DNA of 64,000 nucleotides from Taenia hydatigena (taxonomy: Eukaryota; Platyhelminthes; Cestoda; Cyclophyllidea; Taeniidae), in the NCBI GenBank assembly GCA_036345935.2, contig JADWOT020000008.1, positions 4,071,114 through 4,135,113 on the forward strand, written 5' to 3'. The first letter of the stretch is position 1. Each line of letters starts with the position of its first letter. The notes beneath the pieces are model-generated. The model ran no database searches. It saw only the letters and a list, made by a program, of their open reading frames with translations, and was not told the origin of the DNA. This document shows, piece after piece, positions 61,441 to 64,000 of this stretch. The translations under genes were made by a program, and so were the position numbers.

Positions 61441-61625
61441 TGTAGCGTCCCGAGGCTCCCTTAAGGCAAAAGAAGGCAAAGTGGCAGGGTAGAATACATA
61501 TATTCACCGGACAGAGGGAAATATACTGCTGGAATGGCCCGGAGGCCAGCCCACGCAGCTAGGGCAATATGGCAACCTCTGTGACCTTGACAGAAATCGG
61601 CAGCACAAACAGATAAAGCACTACA
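61441..61625 (-). repeat. Solo TRIM LTR with perfect target-site duplication
   Basis: 185 bp in minus orientation, from TGTAGCGTCCCGAGGC to GCACTACA on the plus strand. It is flanked by GTAAC on both sides (61436-61440 and 61626-61630). Confidence 0.93.
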
Positions 61626-62004
61626 GTAACACTTATATTCTTCAAATATGCTTTGCAGGCGAGAAACAAGGGGACATTTCTAACCTGGACGTCGACGCAT
61701 GTGCCAGTTCTCCCGAGCCTGAGGCTACTCGGTCGTGAATAATTTGGTCCTGTTACAACATGTTTGTTCAGTGCTACGAAGAAGATGGCTAGAAAAAACC
61801 CAACCCCTTCATATCAAAAATAGAAAAAGGCAATAAAAAATGATAAGGACACGCTGCCCACACCTATTCACTAATAATTCTGTAATTTTCGCACATGAAG
61901 TATCTGACGCGCCTCAAAGCTAGAAAATGAAATTCTCATTGAAATCAACGGAGATTTAAAAAGTAACCAGACACCTAGCATGCAAATATTAGAGAAATGA
62001 TTAG

Positions 62005-62813
62005 TGTAGCGTCCCAAGGCCCCCTCGAAAGCAAAAGAAGGCAGAATGCTAGAGTAGAATATATATATTCACCGGACAAAGGGAATGCTGGCATGACCAC
62101 CTCTGCCACTCTGATCAAAACCGATAGTTCAAACAAACAAATTACCACATTGCCTCCCTCCTCTTTCGAGCGTCATCCCCGACGCACGCCTTCATGCACC
62201 TCCCGCACCAGCCATCACAACGTAATCAGTGCTGCAAGAGGCACCCACGAGCCAACCATGCCAGTCGCCGACAGTCGGCGCGATCGAGGCGATGCTTGAC
62301 ACCAACGTCAGTGATCCCTCTTCACAGTGCATTGCACTTCGAGTTTCGTTTGGCTTGGGAACAAAGTTCAGAATAAGTAGTTCTGCCGACCATCAGTATG
62401 TCCGTAGGGAGGCGTTAGCACGTCGATCTCCTTAAGCAAGTATAATAGGGATAAACTTCGAAACGAAACTTTCCAGGTGGTCGATGGCTAGCGTCGCTTC
62501 AGTTGTTGATAGCTTTCTTGTAGAACACGGAGAAGGGGTAGATGCCGAAGGCAGACGTCGCTCTTGGCCCATCCGTAGCACATGCACTTCAATTGGTATA
62601 GAAACTCTACAAAGCCAGGTTTGCCTTTCGCTGCCACAAATTTAGCGTCTTGAGGCAATCTCGAAGGCAAAAGAAGGCAGAATACTAGAGTAGAACGGAC
62701 AGAGAGAGATAAGTCGCTGGCATGGCCCAGAAGCCAGCCTACACAGCTAGGACAGTATGGCCACCTCTGTTACCCTGACCAAAGCCAACAGTCCTTCTAA
62801 GCAAAGCATTACA
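62005..62813 (-). mobile_element. Second full-length TRIM, minus orientation, with target-site duplication
   Basis: This is an 809-bp element. On the plus strand the 3' LTR is 62005-62149 (about 145 bp, with internal losses) and the 5' LTR 62641-62813. ATTAG flanks both ends (62000-62004 and 62814-62818). Reading on the minus strand, GTGGCAGCG follows the 5' LTR as in the copy at 52 kb, and CTCGAAAGAGGAGGGAGG forms the purine tract before the 3' LTR. Long interior blocks are shared with the first copy (for example TGCATGTGCTACGGATGGGC and GTTCTACAAGAAAGCTATC). Small insertions and deletions shift the frame between copies, so the interior is not protein-coding. Confidence 0.93.
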
Positions 62814-63060
62814 ATTAGCGTAAAGTAAAAAAATATTATGCCTATCAAATCTGTAAATAAATGAAAAAGGTTTGAAATCCCTCACCCTTTGTATTATTGT
62901 AAGAACCTAATTTTTTGTAAATAGTTAAAAAAATTGCAATTTAAAGGCAGATTTATAAAGTTACATTTTGCAAATTTATACTTTGTGCATTTTAGAAAGC
63001 ATTATTGTTTTACTATCTTATTATTAATCGCGATGCATTTAAGTCTATCTCGCTATTGTA

Positions 63061-63813
63061 ATGCCCTGGTCTCTTGATGAGGAAATTAAACTATTTCATG
63101 GTTTAATGTTTTTTAAACCGGTCGGTCTGGACCGAAACTTCCAGATGATTTGTCTTGCTCACCGACTTCAAGTTAAAGAAAACCTGCCTTGTTCTATAGA
63201 TGGTATATGGGAGCATTTAAGTAAATTGTACAATTTGGAGGAGCTGGTAAGTGGTGCTGCTCCTTCTGCCTTATGCCTGCTCTGCATTTTTTTTCGCTAG
63301 AATGAATCTGAAGTCATTCCTTATCCTCACAGACCGGCGGAATTCTCACTTCCTGATGAATTTAGGGAAATAAAATCCCTTGCCTTTCCTCGTGCATCTT
63401 CGACGGCTGGGATTTCTCATACATCATTGAATGCTGGACTTACGGGCAGACACAAAACTAAATCAGGTTGGGGGTGTTCTTTTTATGCATGGCTAAGTAG
63501 TAGATGTTTTACCAACGATTGTGACGTATAATTCTAAGCCTTTTATCCCACTGCCAAATCTACTTTACCAGCCGATGACAACTCGTCCACACCCGCCACT
63601 AGTTCTCCATCCATCTCACCTCATTCCATCTCCTCACCTCCATCAGCTTCGGCTCCTTCTGTATCACAGTCTGCTAAACGAGCTCGAAAATCAAAGCGTT
63701 TTGTTGTCGATAAGGACGCTTCAATGCCTCCTCCTAACTCCGTATCGACAGCCAAAGGAACCGCAAACGTTGTTTCTCATTCTCATCGTAAAAGCATTCG
63801 ACGTCAACATTAA
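63061..63813 (+). CDS. MRGBP: MRG-binding protein (EAF7 family), TIP60/NuA4 acetyltransferase subunit
   Basis: Three exons: 63061-63246, 63301-63466, 63572-63813. The last could instead begin at 63539 in the same frame. Phases agree; about 197 residues, close to the 200 or so of animal MRGBP. The family domain fills residues 3 to about 85: MPWSLDEEIKLFHGLMFFKPVGLDRNF… in place of the usual WS-E-E-LFHAM-G-KPVG-NRHF pattern, then WEHLSKLYNLEEL. The second exon begins NESEVIPYPHRPAEFSLPDEF (family: NESEILPFPN…F-LP-E). The C-terminal part is Ser/Pro-rich and then basic (SAKRARKSKRFVV, HRKSIRRQH), as expected for a chromatin protein. It binds MRG15-type chromodomain proteins in the TIP60 histone acetyltransferase complex. 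The first intron is only 54 bp. Confidence 0.9.
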
Positions 63814-64000
63814 TTTAACTGACTTATCAGTTTACCTCTCAATGTCAATTTTGTATACCTCTACGTAACAAATTTCTCCATTAATAATCTACCTTTTTGG
63901 TTTTATGAGTGATACATCGGTTGATTGTTGCCGTGACTCTTATCGCTTAATACGTTTACCACAACAGAAAGATTTGCCCGTTTTATTGCTCTGGTATTGC
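63814..64000. other. 3' flank of MRGBP to window end
   Basis: No AATAAA or further exon recognised in the remaining bases. Confidence 0.5.

Noticed and set aside
63521..63868. 115-codon ORF overlapping the last MRGBP exon
   Set aside because: Different frame of the same Ser/Pro-rich exon; the MRGBP frame keeps phase with exon 2 and ends in a basic tail.
1..64000. CRISPR arrays, prokaryotic operons, tRNA or rRNA genes
   Set aside because: No regularly spaced repeats, no polycistronic gene packing and no cloverleaf or rRNA-like sequence were seen; the DNA is eukaryotic.

Overview
This window is eukaryotic nuclear DNA, most likely from a parasitic flatworm in the tapeworm class, probably a taeniid (Echinococcus/Taenia group). 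Three things suggest this: spliced metazoan genes with introns from 35 bp to about 2.5 kb, a proline-rich-tailed dynamin, and above all many copies of a roughly 185-bp TG...CA repeat. I recognise that repeat as the LTR of the small non-coding taeniid LTR element (TRIM, terminal-repeat retrotransposon in miniature). Species is inferred from memory of that family; no search was possible.

Layout. 1-1488 (+): 3' part of a type-B carboxylesterase-like gene whose catalytic serine and oxyanion motif are lost. 2.6-4.4 kb: two solo TRIM LTRs and a weak hypothetical ORF. 8.3-24.6 kb (-): a TRIP12-type HECT ubiquitin ligase, rebuilt as 24 phase-consistent exons plus one tentative first exon. 25.4-26.8 kb: three TRIM LTRs. 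27.6-39.7 kb (+): a complete classical dynamin (GTPase, middle, PH, GED, proline-rich tail) in 17 exons. 40-43.6 kb: possible alternative dynamin 3' exons, a trypsin-like fragment (-) and an unassigned ORF. 44.2-45.8 kb (-): a small secreted Ig-like, cysteine-rich protein. 47.7-48.8 kb (+): an intronless, divergent seven-helix receptor. 50.7-55.2 kb: TRIM-rich intergenic DNA with one full TRIM. 55.6-58.7 kb (+): a PDZ protein with a lysine-rich tail. 60-62.8 kb: an old TRIM relic, a solo LTR and a second full TRIM. 63.1-63.8 kb (+): MRGBP/EAF7, a TIP60/NuA4 complex subunit.

The genes are independent single-copy eukaryotic genes on both strands with no operon-like logic. The unifying feature is the TRIM family. 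I count two full-length copies with perfect 5-bp target duplications, at least one decayed copy that still carries the primer-binding region, and about ten solo or partial LTRs. None of them lies inside the two long genes.

Exon boundaries were read by eye from GT/AG sites, reading phase and family similarity. Internal phases agree throughout the TRIP12, dynamin, Ig, PDZ and MRGBP models. The first exon of TRIP12 and the alternative dynamin exons remain uncertain.
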